Assembly (NCBI GenBank): GCA_964355075.1
Contig: CAYHCF010000001.1
Span: 124,001-188,000 of the forward strand
Direction of reading: 5' to 3'
From: B1 sp964355075
GTDB lineage: Bacteria > Bacteroidota > Bacteroidia > UKL13-3
Length of the DNA: 64,000 bases
The notes beneath the pieces are model-generated. The model searched no databases and was not told the DNA's origin. It saw only the letters and a program-made list of their open reading frames with translations. The position numbers and the translations under genes were made by a program. This document shows positions 22,699 through 31,536 of the stretch, piece by piece (position 1 is the first letter of the stretch; every line of letters starts with the position of its first letter).

Positions 22699-25600
22699 TT
22701 GGGAAATTTGATAGTAAAATTAGTTGATATCCTGGTTCGAAGAAAATTTCTTTTCTTCCTGCTGCTTACTGCCATTCTTATTATTCTGGGAATCGGGATT
22801 ACAAAGCTGAGGATCAGTGAAGATATTTTTTCAACGCTTCCTAAAGACAAAAATTTTGAAAAGCTAAATGCGCTGATTCAAAATAAAAATATAACTAACC
22901 AGGCTGTTTTTTCAATTAAAGTTTCCAATACGGATCAGGAAACGGACTTCAATGAGTTAGTCAATTCTTTTGCAGATTCACTGAAACTAATTACACAGGG
23001 GTTTCTTATTGAAATTACCGCGTCAAGACCTGAGGTTGAGCAACAGGTTTATGCTTACCTGTTCAATAATTTCCCAAGCTATATTGATTCCTCCTATTAT
23101 ACGAAAATCAATTCTAAATTATTTCCCGATAGCATCCATAAATCCATTCAGGCTTCCTATAACCGGTTGGTTTCTCCCGGCAGTGCCTTTATGAAGGATT
23201 TTATTTTAAACGACCCCTTATCAATCAGTGGTGATTTTTTTAAAAGCCTGAACGCAAATAATAATCCTCAGGGTATTATTGTTGAAGATGGATTGGTCTA
23301 TACAAAAGACAAAAAATCAATCTTAATTACGGCACGTACCTCCTTTGACCCGCACAACTCGGAAAACAATGTTATTCTTTTTCAGAAAATTGAAAATTAT
23401 ATAAAAATCTGGAACAGCCGCCATCCTGAACGAACTGCAGATTATTTCGGAACTTTTGAGATTGCAGCACAAAATGCCATTCAGATAAAGAAAGATACAA
23501 AACTTACTGTTATAATAAGTCTGACATTAATCCTGCTCATCCTGTTTTTTTACTACCGGAAAATTCTCATTCCGGTTTATTTTGTGATGCCAGCCGTTTT
23601 CGGAGGCCTTATGGCAACCGGCATGATGGGTTTTATCAAACCGGATATTTCAGCTGTTTCTTTAGCTACCAGTGCAATATTATTGGGAATTATTTTAGAC
23701 TACTCATTTCACTTTTTCACGCATTTACGCCATACCAAATCCATCGATGAAACAGTGAAAGAAATCGGAGTTCCTTTATTAACAGGAAGCTTCACTACCA
23801 TCACTGCATTGGCGGCTTTATGTTTTGCCAACTCGGTTGTATTGCAGGATTTCGGACTATTTGCCGCCTTAAGTTTATCAGGAGCTGCCCTGTTTACATT
23901 GATTGGATTACCTGTAATTCTTAAACTATTGTCATTTGATTATCAGCAAATACCCGATGCCCCAAAATTTTTAGTAATGCCTTCTTTATCTAATAAATGG
24001 CGTTTACCTCTATTTATTGGCATCCTATTATTAACTATCTTTTTCTATTTCTCAGCCCAAAACATTCAATTCGACAGTGATTTAGATAACTTAAGTTTTC
24101 ATCCTCAAAATTTAAAAGAAAAAGAGCAGGAGCTTGTTGGAATTAATCCGGAGAAAGAAAAGAAAATTTATCTTTTTGCCTCCTCAACAGATTATCAGCT
24201 TGCCTGCGCATCCAATTTCGAGTTGTTTCAAAAGGTTCAGCAATTAAAACAAAACGGAAAAATAAAAAGTTACCTATCAGCCGGTCAGTTCATTGTTCCC
24301 GACGCTATTAAACAATCCAGGGCACAACGCTGGAAGGATTTCTGGCAAAACAAAAAAACAACAACCATTAACACTATTGAAATAAAAGCGAATGATCTAG
24401 GATTTAGCAAGGATGCTTTTTCTAATTTCAATAAATGGATAGACCGATATAACATTAACAGCATACAGGATGATTCTGTTTTGCAGCTCATCGGCATTCA
24501 TAATCTGGTTGGATTTGATAACGGAAAATATACATTTATCACTACCCTGGTTGCCTCTGATACAGAATTGGCTGAGGTAAAAGAACAACTTGAAAAGATA
24601 AATTGCATTGAAATATTTGACCGATCCGAGACAGCCGGACTCTTATTAAATAGTGTAAAAAGCGACTTTAATTATATTCTTTATGTTTCCGCAGGGATTG
24701 TATTCTTTACCCTACTCTTAATTTATGGCCGAATTGAATTGACCCTACTGGCCTTTTTCCCGATGCTGATAAGCTGGATATGGATTTTGGGAATTGCGGC
24801 TCTGTTCCATATTCAGTTTAATTTTGTTAATGTGGTTATTTCCACCTTCATTTTTGGTTTGGGCGATGACTTCAGCATATTTGTAACCGATGGTTTATTG
24901 AATAAGTATAAATACAGGAAAGACAGCCTCAGCTCCTATTCTTCAGCAATCGTATTATCAGCACTTTCAACCATCATCGGAACCGGGGTTTTGTTTTTCG
25001 CCAAACATCCTGCCATTCATTCTGTTGCCGCTATCAGTGTTTTGGGAATAGTGTGCATCCTCTTTTTATCTTTGGTATTTCAACCTATCTTATTTGACTT
25101 TTTTGTTCAGAAAAGAATAGAGAGGAAAAGGCCCCCTGTTGCCTTTTACGAATTTATCATGTCAATATTTGGTTTATCCTATTTTGTTATCGGATGCATT
25201 TCCTTTTATCCGATTATTTTAGTGCTCATCCTATTGCCCATACCAAAAAAACTTAAGACAAGAATACTCAATCAATGTATTTCCATCTTTTCATGGACGG
25301 TTATTTATAGCGGGGTCCATTTACAAAAAAAAATACTTGGCAAGAGCAATTTAGATATTAACAAAAACCCAGCCATCCTCATTGCCAATCATTCTTCATT
25401 TTTGGATATTATTCTCATGCTATTGCTGAACCCTAGAATTATTATTATGGTTAGAGAATGGGTTTATCATTCCACACTTTTTGGGTTTTGTGTCAGGTTT
25501 GCCGGTTATATTTATACTGAAACCGAACAAGAAGAAAACTTAATCAAAATAAAATCACGCATTGCAGATGGATATTCGCTTATGATATTTCCGGAAGGAA

Positions 25601-26529
25601 CCCGGTCAAAAGATGGTTCATTGCAACGTTTTCACAAAGGAGCATTTTACATCGCCAGGGAGCTACAGCTCGATGTTATTCCAATTCTTATACATGGTGC
25701 AGGGGAAGCATCTCCGAAGGGAAATTTTCTTATCAGAGGTAAATTTGTAAATATTAAAATCCTGCCACGTATTAAAGACGAAGATGAGAGCTGGGGTCGT
25801 ACTTATCAGGATCGAACCAAAAGCATCTCAAAATATTTTAAAGCACAGTTTGCTCTCTTTAAAGTTGAAAACGAAACCTCAACCTATATGTGGAAGGAAG
25901 TTTTTTATAATTATGTTTTTAAAGGACCTGTTGTTGAATGGTATGGAAGAATAAAATGGAAACTTGAATTCAAAAATTATCAGCATTATCACGAATTAAT
26001 TGGCGAGCGCGAAAAGATTATGGATATTGGGTGTGGGTATGGTTATTTCTCTCTTTTCCTGCATTTAAAAGCTCCTGCAAGAAAAATTACAGCCATTGAT
26101 TTCGATGATGAAAAAATTCAGATAGCCGCAAATCTTTATAATAAAACAGACAATCTTCAATTTATCAGCGGAGATATACGAAATCAGGAATTTGAAAACC
26201 AGGATGTGATTTTTTTGAATGATGTACTGCACTATTTAAACAAAGAGCAACAAGATAATTTATTACAAAAGTGTTGTCAAAAATTAAATCCAAATGGAAT
26301 TATAATTATTCGCGACGGGATAACGGATCTACAGGAGAAACATAAATCTACCCGGCTTTCGGAGATCTTCTCTACCAAAATATTTGGATTTAATAAAAAG
26401 GAAAATGAATTTCACTTTTTTTCATCAGACGATATAAAGATGTTTGCCGGTAAAAATGGTTTATCCTGCGAAATGTCGGAACATTCAAAAATAATGTCCA
26501 ATGTTTTATTTATTTTAAGAAAAACATAA
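22699..26529 (+). CDS. Three-domain fusion: MMPL/RND exporter + PlsC-type acyltransferase + SAM-dependent methyltransferase
   Basis: 1276 residues in one uninterrupted frame. Residues 1-810 are an MMPL/RND-type exporter: a first membrane helix (about 17-34), a periplasmic loop, a five-helix bundle (about 268-412), then a second helix-loop-bundle repeat (about 436-805) with SAILLGIILDYSFHFFTHLR and VISTFIFGLGDDFSIFVTDG in the matching helices. Residues 820-1075 are an AGPAT/PlsC acyltransferase with the catalytic NHSSFLD (897-903, HX4D) and FPEGTRS (964-970). Residues 1085-1276 are a class I methyltransferase with MDIGCGYGYF (1108-1117) and AIDFDD. Such activities occur as separate genes in aryl-polyene and flexirubin clusters, so acyl-lipid or pigment modification and export is the likely role. 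The start is TTG (22699 or 22708); a stop lies just upstream and no ATG is available. It is coupled to the oxidoreductase by TAATG. Confidence 0.88.
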   Translation: MGNLIVKLVDILVRRKFLFFLLLTAILIILGIGITKLRISEDIFSTLPKDKNFEKLNALIQNKNITNQAVFSIKVSNTDQETDFNELVNSFADSLKLITQGFLIEITASRPEVEQQVYAYLFNNFPSYIDSSYYTKINSKLFPDSIHKSIQASYNRLVSPGSAFMKDFILNDPLSISGDFFKSLNANNNPQGIIVEDGLVYTKDKKSILITARTSFDPHNSENNVILFQKIENYIKIWNSRHPERTADYFGTFEIAAQNAIQIKKDTKLTVIISLTLILLILFFYYRKILIPVYFVMPAVFGGLMATGMMGFIKPDISAVSLATSAILLGIILDYSFHFFTHLRHTKSIDETVKEIGVPLLTGSFTTITALAALCFANSVVLQDFGLFAALSLSGAALFTLIGLPVILKLLSFDYQQIPDAPKFLVMPSLSNKWRLPLFIGILLLTIFFYFSAQNIQFDSDLDNLSFHPQNLKEKEQELVGINPEKEKKIYLFASSTDYQLACASNFELFQKVQQLKQNGKIKSYLSAGQFIVPDAIKQSRAQRWKDFWQNKKTTTINTIEIKANDLGFSKDAFSNFNKWIDRYNINSIQDDSVLQLIGIHNLVGFDNGKYTFITTLVASDTELAEVKEQLEKINCIEIFDRSETAGLLLNSVKSDFNYILYVSAGIVFFTLLLIYGRIELTLLAFFPMLISWIWILGIAALFHIQFNFVNVVISTFIFGLGDDFSIFVTDGLLNKYKYRKDSLSSYSSAIVLSALSTIIGTGVLFFAKHPAIHSVAAISVLGIVCILFLSLVFQPILFDFFVQKRIERKRPPVAFYEFIMSIFGLSYFVIGCISFYPIILVLILLPIPKKLKTRILNQCISIFSWTVIYSGVHLQKKILGKSNLDINKNPAILIANHSSFLDIILMLLLNPRIIIMVREWVYHSTLFGFCVRFAGYIYTETEQEENLIKIKSRIADGYSLMIFPEGTRSKDGSLQRFHKGAFYIARELQLDVIPILIHGAGEASPKGNFLIRGKFVNIKILPRIKDEDESWGRTYQDRTKSISKYFKAQFALFKVENETSTYMWKEVFYNYVFKGPVVEWYGRIKWKLEFKNYQHYHELIGEREKIMDIGCGYGYFSLFLHLKAPARKITAIDFDDEKIQIAANLYNKTDNLQFISGDIRNQEFENQDVIFLNDVLHYLNKEQQDNLLQKCCQKLNPNGIIIIRDGITDLQEKHKSTRLSEIFSTKIFGFNKKENEFHFFSSDDIKMFAGKNGLSCEMSEHSKIMSNVLFILRKT

Positions 26530-28061
26530 TGTCAATCAAAGCGGAAAAGGAATACGATTTTGTAATAATCGGAAGTGGTTTTGGGGGCCTGGCTTGTGCC
26601 TATATTCTTGCATCTGAAGGTTTTTCGGTGGTAGTTTTGGAGAAAAATAATCAATTAGGCGGAAACCTTCAAGTATTCAGCAGAGATCAATGCATTTTTG
26701 ATACTGGGGTACATTATATCGGTAGTTTGGATGAAGGTGAAAACTTGCATACTTTTTTTAAGTATTTTGGTTTACTTGATCATTTGAAACTCAAAAGGAT
26801 GGATACTGAAGCCTATGATATTATCCGTTTTAAAGATGGCAGGGAGTATAAGCACGGACATGGTTATGCAAATTTCAAAAAATACCTGATCAAAGAATTT
26901 CCGGATGAATCAAAAGCCATAGATGCCTTTTGTGAAAAGATTCAGGAAATCTGTAAAAAGTTTCCTCTATATAATCTGGAATCAAATATTTCACAAAATT
27001 ATTTTTCTGACGGAGATCTACACGAGATCAATGCCTATCAGTATATTGCATCCTTAACGAATAATATCAGACTTCAGAATGTGCTGGCCGGAAGTAATCC
27101 GCTGTATGCCGGTATAAAAGAGAAAACCCCGCTATATGTCCATGCACTCATTCTCAACAGTTATATAAAAGGTTCTTATAAACTGGTAAACGGTGGCTCG
27201 CAATTGGCCAGCTATATGAGTAAGTTTATCCGGAATTTTGGAGGTGAGATTTACAGAAGAAAACGGGTTATCGGCGCCAATTATAAGGAAGATGGAAGCA
27301 TCCATGAAGTCCTACTGGATACAGGAGAAAAAGTGAGGGGTAAAAACTTTATTTCCAATATTCATCCTTCTGTAACCATAGATATTTTTGGTGAAAACAG
27401 GTTTTTAGGAGCCTATAAAAAAAGGGTGAAGAATTTAGAAAATACCATTTCATCTTTTACGCTTCATTTGTCGTTTCACAAAAACACCTTCGAATATATG
27501 AATCAGAATATTTATTATTATGATTCGGATGATGTTTGGGAAGGCATTCATTACAAAGAAGAGAACTGGCCGGATGGTTTATTTATTTCTACTCCGGCTA
27601 CTTCAAAGAGCGACCAATATGCAGACTCCATGAGTGTGATGACCTATATGAATATGAAAGAAACAGAAAAATGGAAGGACTCCTTTAATACCACAACCTC
27701 ACCTGATTTAAGGGGGAAAGATTATGAAGAATTTAAAAAAATAAAAGAAGACAAGATTATTTTACTTCTCGAAAAGGTGTTTCCGGATATCCGTTCCAAA
27801 ATTAAAAATCAATATAGCTCCACGCCACTTACTTTTCGGGATTATATTGGGAATTATGATGGCTCTTTATATGGAATTTTGAAAGACAATAATCATCCCA
27901 CACGTTCTGTCATTAACCCCAAAACAAAAATTCCAAATTTATTCCTAACCGGACAGAATTTAATTTTTCATGGAATTTTAGGCGTAAGTATCGGAGCTTT
28001 TGTTACCTGTTTCGAATTTATTGACCGGCAAAAATTAATTGAAAAGGTTAAAAATGCATAA
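26529..28061 (+). CDS. CrtI/RetSat-like FAD-dependent oxidoreductase
   Basis: 510 residues. The FAD-binding motif GSGFGG (15-20, within YDFVIIGSGFGGLACAYILA) is followed by EKNNQLGGNLQVF, and the C-terminus has NLFLTGQNLIFHGILGVSIGA, which fits the end of phytoene desaturase / retinol saturase family proteins. These act on polyene chains. The start ATG shares its A with the TAA stop of the exporter-acyltransferase-methyltransferase gene, so the two are translationally coupled and very likely work on one product. The substrate is not known; a carotenoid-like or aryl-polyene-like chain, or a long acyl chain, would fit. No polyketide or fatty acid synthase genes lie next to it, so the chain must be made elsewhere. 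Confidence 0.88.
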   Translation: MSIKAEKEYDFVIIGSGFGGLACAYILASEGFSVVVLEKNNQLGGNLQVFSRDQCIFDTGVHYIGSLDEGENLHTFFKYFGLLDHLKLKRMDTEAYDIIRFKDGREYKHGHGYANFKKYLIKEFPDESKAIDAFCEKIQEICKKFPLYNLESNISQNYFSDGDLHEINAYQYIASLTNNIRLQNVLAGSNPLYAGIKEKTPLYVHALILNSYIKGSYKLVNGGSQLASYMSKFIRNFGGEIYRRKRVIGANYKEDGSIHEVLLDTGEKVRGKNFISNIHPSVTIDIFGENRFLGAYKKRVKNLENTISSFTLHLSFHKNTFEYMNQNIYYYDSDDVWEGIHYKEENWPDGLFISTPATSKSDQYADSMSVMTYMNMKETEKWKDSFNTTTSPDLRGKDYEEFKKIKEDKIILLLEKVFPDIRSKIKNQYSSTPLTFRDYIGNYDGSLYGILKDNNHPTRSVINPKTKIPNLFLTGQNLIFHGILGVSIGAFVTCFEFIDRQKLIEKVKNA

Positions 28062-28132
28062 TTACAATAACGCCATGCCCTTAGTGTCTATGTGATTAGA
28101 AGTTTGAACTGTGAGATGAGAAAATGGAAAAG

Positions 28133-28149
28133 GGCCAAAAATGTTGGCC
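28133..28149. terminator. Weak bidirectional hairpin between convergent genes
   Basis: GGCCAA (28133-28138) and TTGGCC (28144-28149) pair with a five-base loop. It touches the stop codon of the minus-strand gene and, read on that strand, is followed by CTTTTCC. It is a modest candidate terminator. Confidence 0.4.
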
Positions 28150-28682
28150 TAATATTTTGTTTCCGCAGCATGTTTTATGGCCATCAATCCTTCTTCAAAA
28201 CTCTCTTCAGTAGACCGGATTTTGCCCGGTAATAAAAATCTGAACAAAGGATTGTAACCCACATCACCGGAGTCTACCCAGAATAATTGGGTATTTGCTC
28301 CGGCGGGTTTAAAATAAAAGGAAGCTGAAGCATGAATGAGTGCCTGGTTTATGGATAAATCATAACAAATTTTTTCGTTGCTAATGCTTTCCGTAATTTT
28401 AAACCTGCCCGTTCCTACCAAAGCTCCGCTGAAGTACTGTGTGGCCCCCACTCCTGAAACAGAAGGAGAATAAAAGGTCTGCATCGAACTGTCAATATCG
28501 GTATTCCACGGACTCCAGTCCTTCCAGTTCTTTATGTTATTCAGGTATGCAAATGATTCGTAAACCGGCTTTTTAATTACCGTACTTCTTTCAATCCTAT
28601 ATTGATGCGGGAAGAACAGAGATGCCAGAAAAACAAGAACAAAAAAACCGATGATGCCTGAAAAGATGGTAAACAATTTCAT
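28149..28682 (-). CDS. SRPBCC (START-like/polyketide cyclase) family membrane-anchored protein
   Basis: I start it at ATG 28682 (MKLFTIFSGIIGFFVLVFLA), 60 bases inside a longer open frame, because this gives a clean N-terminal membrane helix. The remaining 155 residues have the SRPBCC pattern: YRIERSTVIKKPVYESFAYLNNIKNWKDWSPWN near the start, then GTGRFKITESISNEKICYDL, and a final helix (RSTEESFEEGLMAIKHAAE). The fold binds hydrophobic ligands in a deep pocket. Proteins of this type with a membrane helix are common in Bacteroidota and are usually left unassigned. It is convergent with the FAD oxidoreductase and separate from the LiaF-like cassette that runs the other way. Confidence 0.82.
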   Translation of the reverse strand: MKLFTIFSGIIGFFVLVFLASLFFPHQYRIERSTVIKKPVYESFAYLNNIKNWKDWSPWNTDIDSSMQTFYSPSVSGVGATQYFSGALVGTGRFKITESISNEKICYDLSINQALIHASASFYFKPAGANTQLFWVDSGDVGYNPLFRFLLPGKIRSTEESFEEGLMAIKHAAETKY

Positions 28683-28823
28683 AAACAGAGATAAGATAAA
28701 AATATGATCCGGCGAATTTACAATCTCTACGGTAAATACCACCCTTCAATTTCCCTTTTACAGGAATTCGTCGATATTATCAGTGGGTTCAACCCAAAAA
28801 ATGGGGGTATTAACTAATTGTGA

Positions 28824-28854
28824 TTGTTCAATTGAAACACCTGCCTTAGTTTTG
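28824..28854 (+). promoter_or_regulatory. Promoter of the LiaF-like/LytS/LytTR cassette
   Basis: TTG (28824-28826), 20 bases, TAGTTTTG (28847-28854) matches the Bacteroidota consensus very well; the ATG is 20 bases further on at 28875. Confidence 0.7.
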
Positions 28855-28874
28855 TCCTACAATTTAATAAAATT

Positions 28875-29648
28875 ATGGAAGAGAAAGAAAACAAAGCATC
28901 CTTTCGGGCTTCATGGAGAGCCCCAAAAAACGGACGCATATTAAGCGGACTGGTACTCATCGGAGTAGGTTTGGTATTAATGGCCAATCAATTAGGGATT
29001 TTCCAACCTGAATGGTTATTCACCTGGCCTGTATTTTTGATTGTATTGGGCTTATATGTGGGAGCGAAACACCTGTTCAGCAATCCGGGATGGATCATTT
29101 TAGTGGGCATCGGTGTGATATTTCTTTCCGAAAGGGTCTTTCCTGAAATAGAAATTTCAAGATATTGGCCTGTAGTCTTTATTTTAGCCGGCCTGGTTAT
29201 GGTATTTAAACCTTACCGAAGAAGGGGTTATTATAACTGGCACAAACAGGGTTCCGAAGGCCATTGCGATTCATCAAACTGGTGTAATGTAGAGTCAGAA
29301 ACTTCAGAGGATTTCCTGAACTCTACAAACATAATGGGAGGAGTTAAAAAAAATGTGATTTCAAAACAGTTTAAAGGGGGTAATATTGTTTGTATCATGG
29401 GAGGTGCCGAAATTAATTTATCGCAAGCTGATATTCAGGAAACAGCAACACTGGAAATGACACAAATTATGGGTGGTACCAAGTTAATAGTACCGGCCAA
29501 TTGGGAAATAAGATCGGAGGCGGTAGTAATTTTGGGCGGAATTGAAGATAAACGGGCAATTGTTATTGACAGAAACGCTACATCAAGCAAGGTACTTATT
29601 ATTAAAGGAACTTGCATCTTTGGGGGAATTGCTATCAAAAGCTACTAA
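28875..29648 (+). CDS. LiaF-like membrane protein (LiaF transmembrane + C-terminal LiaF domain)
   Basis: 257 residues. The N-terminal part has four short hydrophobic helices (about 22-110; ILSGLVLIGVGLVLMANQLG, LFTWPVFLIVLGLYVG, PGWIILVGIGVIFL, YWPVVFILAGLVMVF). The C-terminal part (about 155-257) is a LiaF-type beta-helix with repeated MGG: NIMGGVKKN, CIMGGAEINL, QIMGGTKLI and a later ILGGIEDKR. LiaF-like proteins sense or modulate envelope-stress signalling. Downstream are a LytS-type histidine kinase (70 bases) and a LytTR regulator (3-base gap), so this is likely a three-gene sensing cassette. The Bacteroidota version pairs LiaF-like with a LytS/LytTR system, unlike the LiaS/LiaR pair of Firmicutes. 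Confidence 0.88.
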   Translation: MEEKENKASFRASWRAPKNGRILSGLVLIGVGLVLMANQLGIFQPEWLFTWPVFLIVLGLYVGAKHLFSNPGWIILVGIGVIFLSERVFPEIEISRYWPVVFILAGLVMVFKPYRRRGYYNWHKQGSEGHCDSSNWCNVESETSEDFLNSTNIMGGVKKNVISKQFKGGNIVCIMGGAEINLSQADIQETATLEMTQIMGGTKLIVPANWEIRSEAVVILGGIEDKRAIVIDRNATSSKVLIIKGTCIFGGIAIKSY

Positions 29649-29718
29649 GCCAATCCTTCAAACACAGTGAAAAAGCGGGGGAATACTTTGATGATAATCT
29701 TTATATTTTAGCAAATTG

Positions 29719-30747
29719 ATGCCGAAAATATCTTATAAAAGAATCATTTATTATTACGCAATCTTCTTGCTTATCGGGCTATCGATGCAGGTTTATATCC
29801 TGATGGATTTGGGCCAGCGTTTTAAAGTGGCCTTTTTTGATAGTGTGATCACCCATTTATTGCTGACCTTTACCAGTTATATCATTTTTATTACGCTAAA
29901 GTATTATCAGCCATCCAAAGATAATTTCTTCTATCTGAGATTATGGGCATTTTTGCTGGCCATTGGAAATGTTGCCATTATCCTCTGGGTTTTAGGCAGT
30001 CTGTTTGGTAATGATCCTGTTTATGCGCAACTTCTTTCAAAGTCGGTTTCCTTACGCTTTTGCTACCAGATACTGATGATCGCAGCCATCACATTACTGA
30101 ATTGGCTGGGTTATTATTTCCTGGATGAGCAGGAATTTGAGAACCGGAATCAGCAGATGGAAAAAATGGCCCGCGAAGCCGAACTTTTTAATTTAAGACA
30201 ACAAATACAACCCCATTTTTTGTTCAATAGTTTGAATTCAATCAGTGCATTAGCAACTTCAAAACCCGAAGAGGCAAGGAAAATGATCAACCAGCTTTCT
30301 GAATTTTTGCGTCATACGCTTAAAAAAGATGAGCAACAACTTGTAGCCCTAAAAGATGAAATGCCACAGGTTTATTTGTATCTGGAAATAGAAAAGGTGA
30401 GGTTTGGCAACAGACTTCAATCTATTGTTGAAATGCATGAAGCCTGCGGGGAGCTAAAGCTGCCCATTCTGGTTTTGCAACCCCTTGTTGAGAATGCGAT
30501 TAAATTCGGCCTGTATGATACCCTTGAACCGGTTACCATTCATATAAAGGCAAGTTGTTCTTTAAGCCTTTTGACTATTTCAATCAGTAATCCTTTTGAC
30601 CCTAAAACTGCTGTTAGCGAAAAAGGAACCGGTTTCGGACTGAGCTCGGTACAGAGAAGGTTATACTTACTTTATGCGAGAACAGATCTGGTTCAAACCG
30701 AAATTAAAGAAAACATTTTTACCATTCATTTAAATTTACCTCAATAA
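29719..30747 (+). CDS. LytS/YehU-type sensor histidine kinase
   Basis: 342 residues from ATG 29719; a TTG one codon earlier is less likely. Four membrane helices (about 11-30, 42-60, 73-95, 110-130) lead to a short linker and a His_kinase domain of the LytS type, with the phosphoacceptor His166 in QIQPHFLFNSLNSISALA. The ATP-binding part has LQPLVENAIKFGL (N box) and GTGFGLSSVQRRL (G box). No extracellular sensor domain is visible, so the signal is probably sensed in the membrane, perhaps by way of the LiaF-like protein encoded just before it. The response regulator starts three bases after its stop. Confidence 0.93.
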   Translation: MPKISYKRIIYYYAIFLLIGLSMQVYILMDLGQRFKVAFFDSVITHLLLTFTSYIIFITLKYYQPSKDNFFYLRLWAFLLAIGNVAIILWVLGSLFGNDPVYAQLLSKSVSLRFCYQILMIAAITLLNWLGYYFLDEQEFENRNQQMEKMAREAELFNLRQQIQPHFLFNSLNSISALATSKPEEARKMINQLSEFLRHTLKKDEQQLVALKDEMPQVYLYLEIEKVRFGNRLQSIVEMHEACGELKLPILVLQPLVENAIKFGLYDTLEPVTIHIKASCSLSLLTISISNPFDPKTAVSEKGTGFGLSSVQRRLYLLYARTDLVQTEIKENIFTIHLNLPQ

Positions 30748-30750
30748 ATT

Positions 30751-31488
30751 ATGATTAGTTGCCTGATTATTGATGATGAACCTTTAGCAAGAACTTTGCT
30801 GATCGAATATTTGCAGGATTTTCCTGAAATAAAGGTTTTACAGGAATGCGGTGACGGATTTGCCGGTGTAAAAGCGATTGCCCAACACCAACCTGATCTT
30901 ATTTTTCTGGATATTCAAATGCCAAAAATCAATGGCTTTGAAATGCTTGAACTCATAGAAAACCCTCCTGCGGTAATTTTTACAACCGCCTTTGACACAT
31001 ACGCAATAAAAGCCTTTGAGGCGAATGCCATCGATTATTTATTAAAACCGTTTAGTAAAGACCGTTTTGCAAAAGCCATAGGTAAACTTGTTGCACAAAT
31101 AAATAATAAGGTTCCTTCTCCATCGGTTCAAAACCTAGGTGAATCATACTCCATCGGGGGTGAAAATCAACAACGAATCGTTGTAAAACACGGATCTGAC
31201 ATACGAATTATTCCTTTGATCGAAATTACCTACCTGGAAGCTTATGGCGATTATATAAAAATTCATTGTAAAGAGGGTGTTTTTCTTAAAAAACAGACTA
31301 TGAATTTTTATGAAAACAAACTGGATCCAGGTAAATTTATCAGGGTTCACCGATCTTATATGGTTCAAAGCAACCAAATTCATAAAATCGAAGCAGCCGA
31401 TTTTGTCAGATTAAAATCAGGCGAAAAGGTTCCGGTAAGCAAAACAGGATATACCAAATTAAAAGTGGGCCTGGGTTTACAGGATTAA
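30751..31488 (+). CDS. LytTR-family response regulator
   Basis: 245 residues. A CheY-like receiver (1-118) has the acidic pocket DDE (8-10), the phosphoacceptor Asp54 in LIFLDIQMP, and LLKPF near 104. The LytTR DNA-binding domain (about 140-240) has YLEAYGDYIKIHC and FIRVHRSYMVQ, the family signature. Its kinase is encoded directly upstream with a three-base gap. LytTR regulators bind imperfect direct repeats; I did not find a clear pair in the promoter regions nearby. The outer-membrane barrel gene that follows has its own promoter and could be a target, but that is only proximity. Confidence 0.94.
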   Translation: MISCLIIDDEPLARTLLIEYLQDFPEIKVLQECGDGFAGVKAIAQHQPDLIFLDIQMPKINGFEMLELIENPPAVIFTTAFDTYAIKAFEANAIDYLLKPFSKDRFAKAIGKLVAQINNKVPSPSVQNLGESYSIGGENQQRIVVKHGSDIRIIPLIEITYLEAYGDYIKIHCKEGVFLKKQTMNFYENKLDPGKFIRVHRSYMVQSNQIHKIEAADFVRLKSGEKVPVSKTGYTKLKVGLGLQD

Positions 31489-31496
31489 ATTTCCCT

Positions 31497-31525
31497 TTGA
31501 CAAATTCAATTATATATTAACTTTG
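31497..31525 (+). promoter_or_regulatory. Promoter of the outer-membrane barrel gene
   Basis: TTG (31497-31499), 18 bases, TAACTTTG (31518-31525) fits the Bacteroidota consensus with slightly short spacing. The gene starts at 31537 or 31543, giving a very short leader. Confidence 0.6.
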
Positions 31526-31536
31526 AGTAACAATTA

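Noticed and set aside
28062..28132. CTTAGTGTCTATGTGATTAG sequence as a functional element
   Set aside because: It resembles a degraded CACTAAGACGCAAAG-type repeat, but I could not find a paired arm, so I did not list it.
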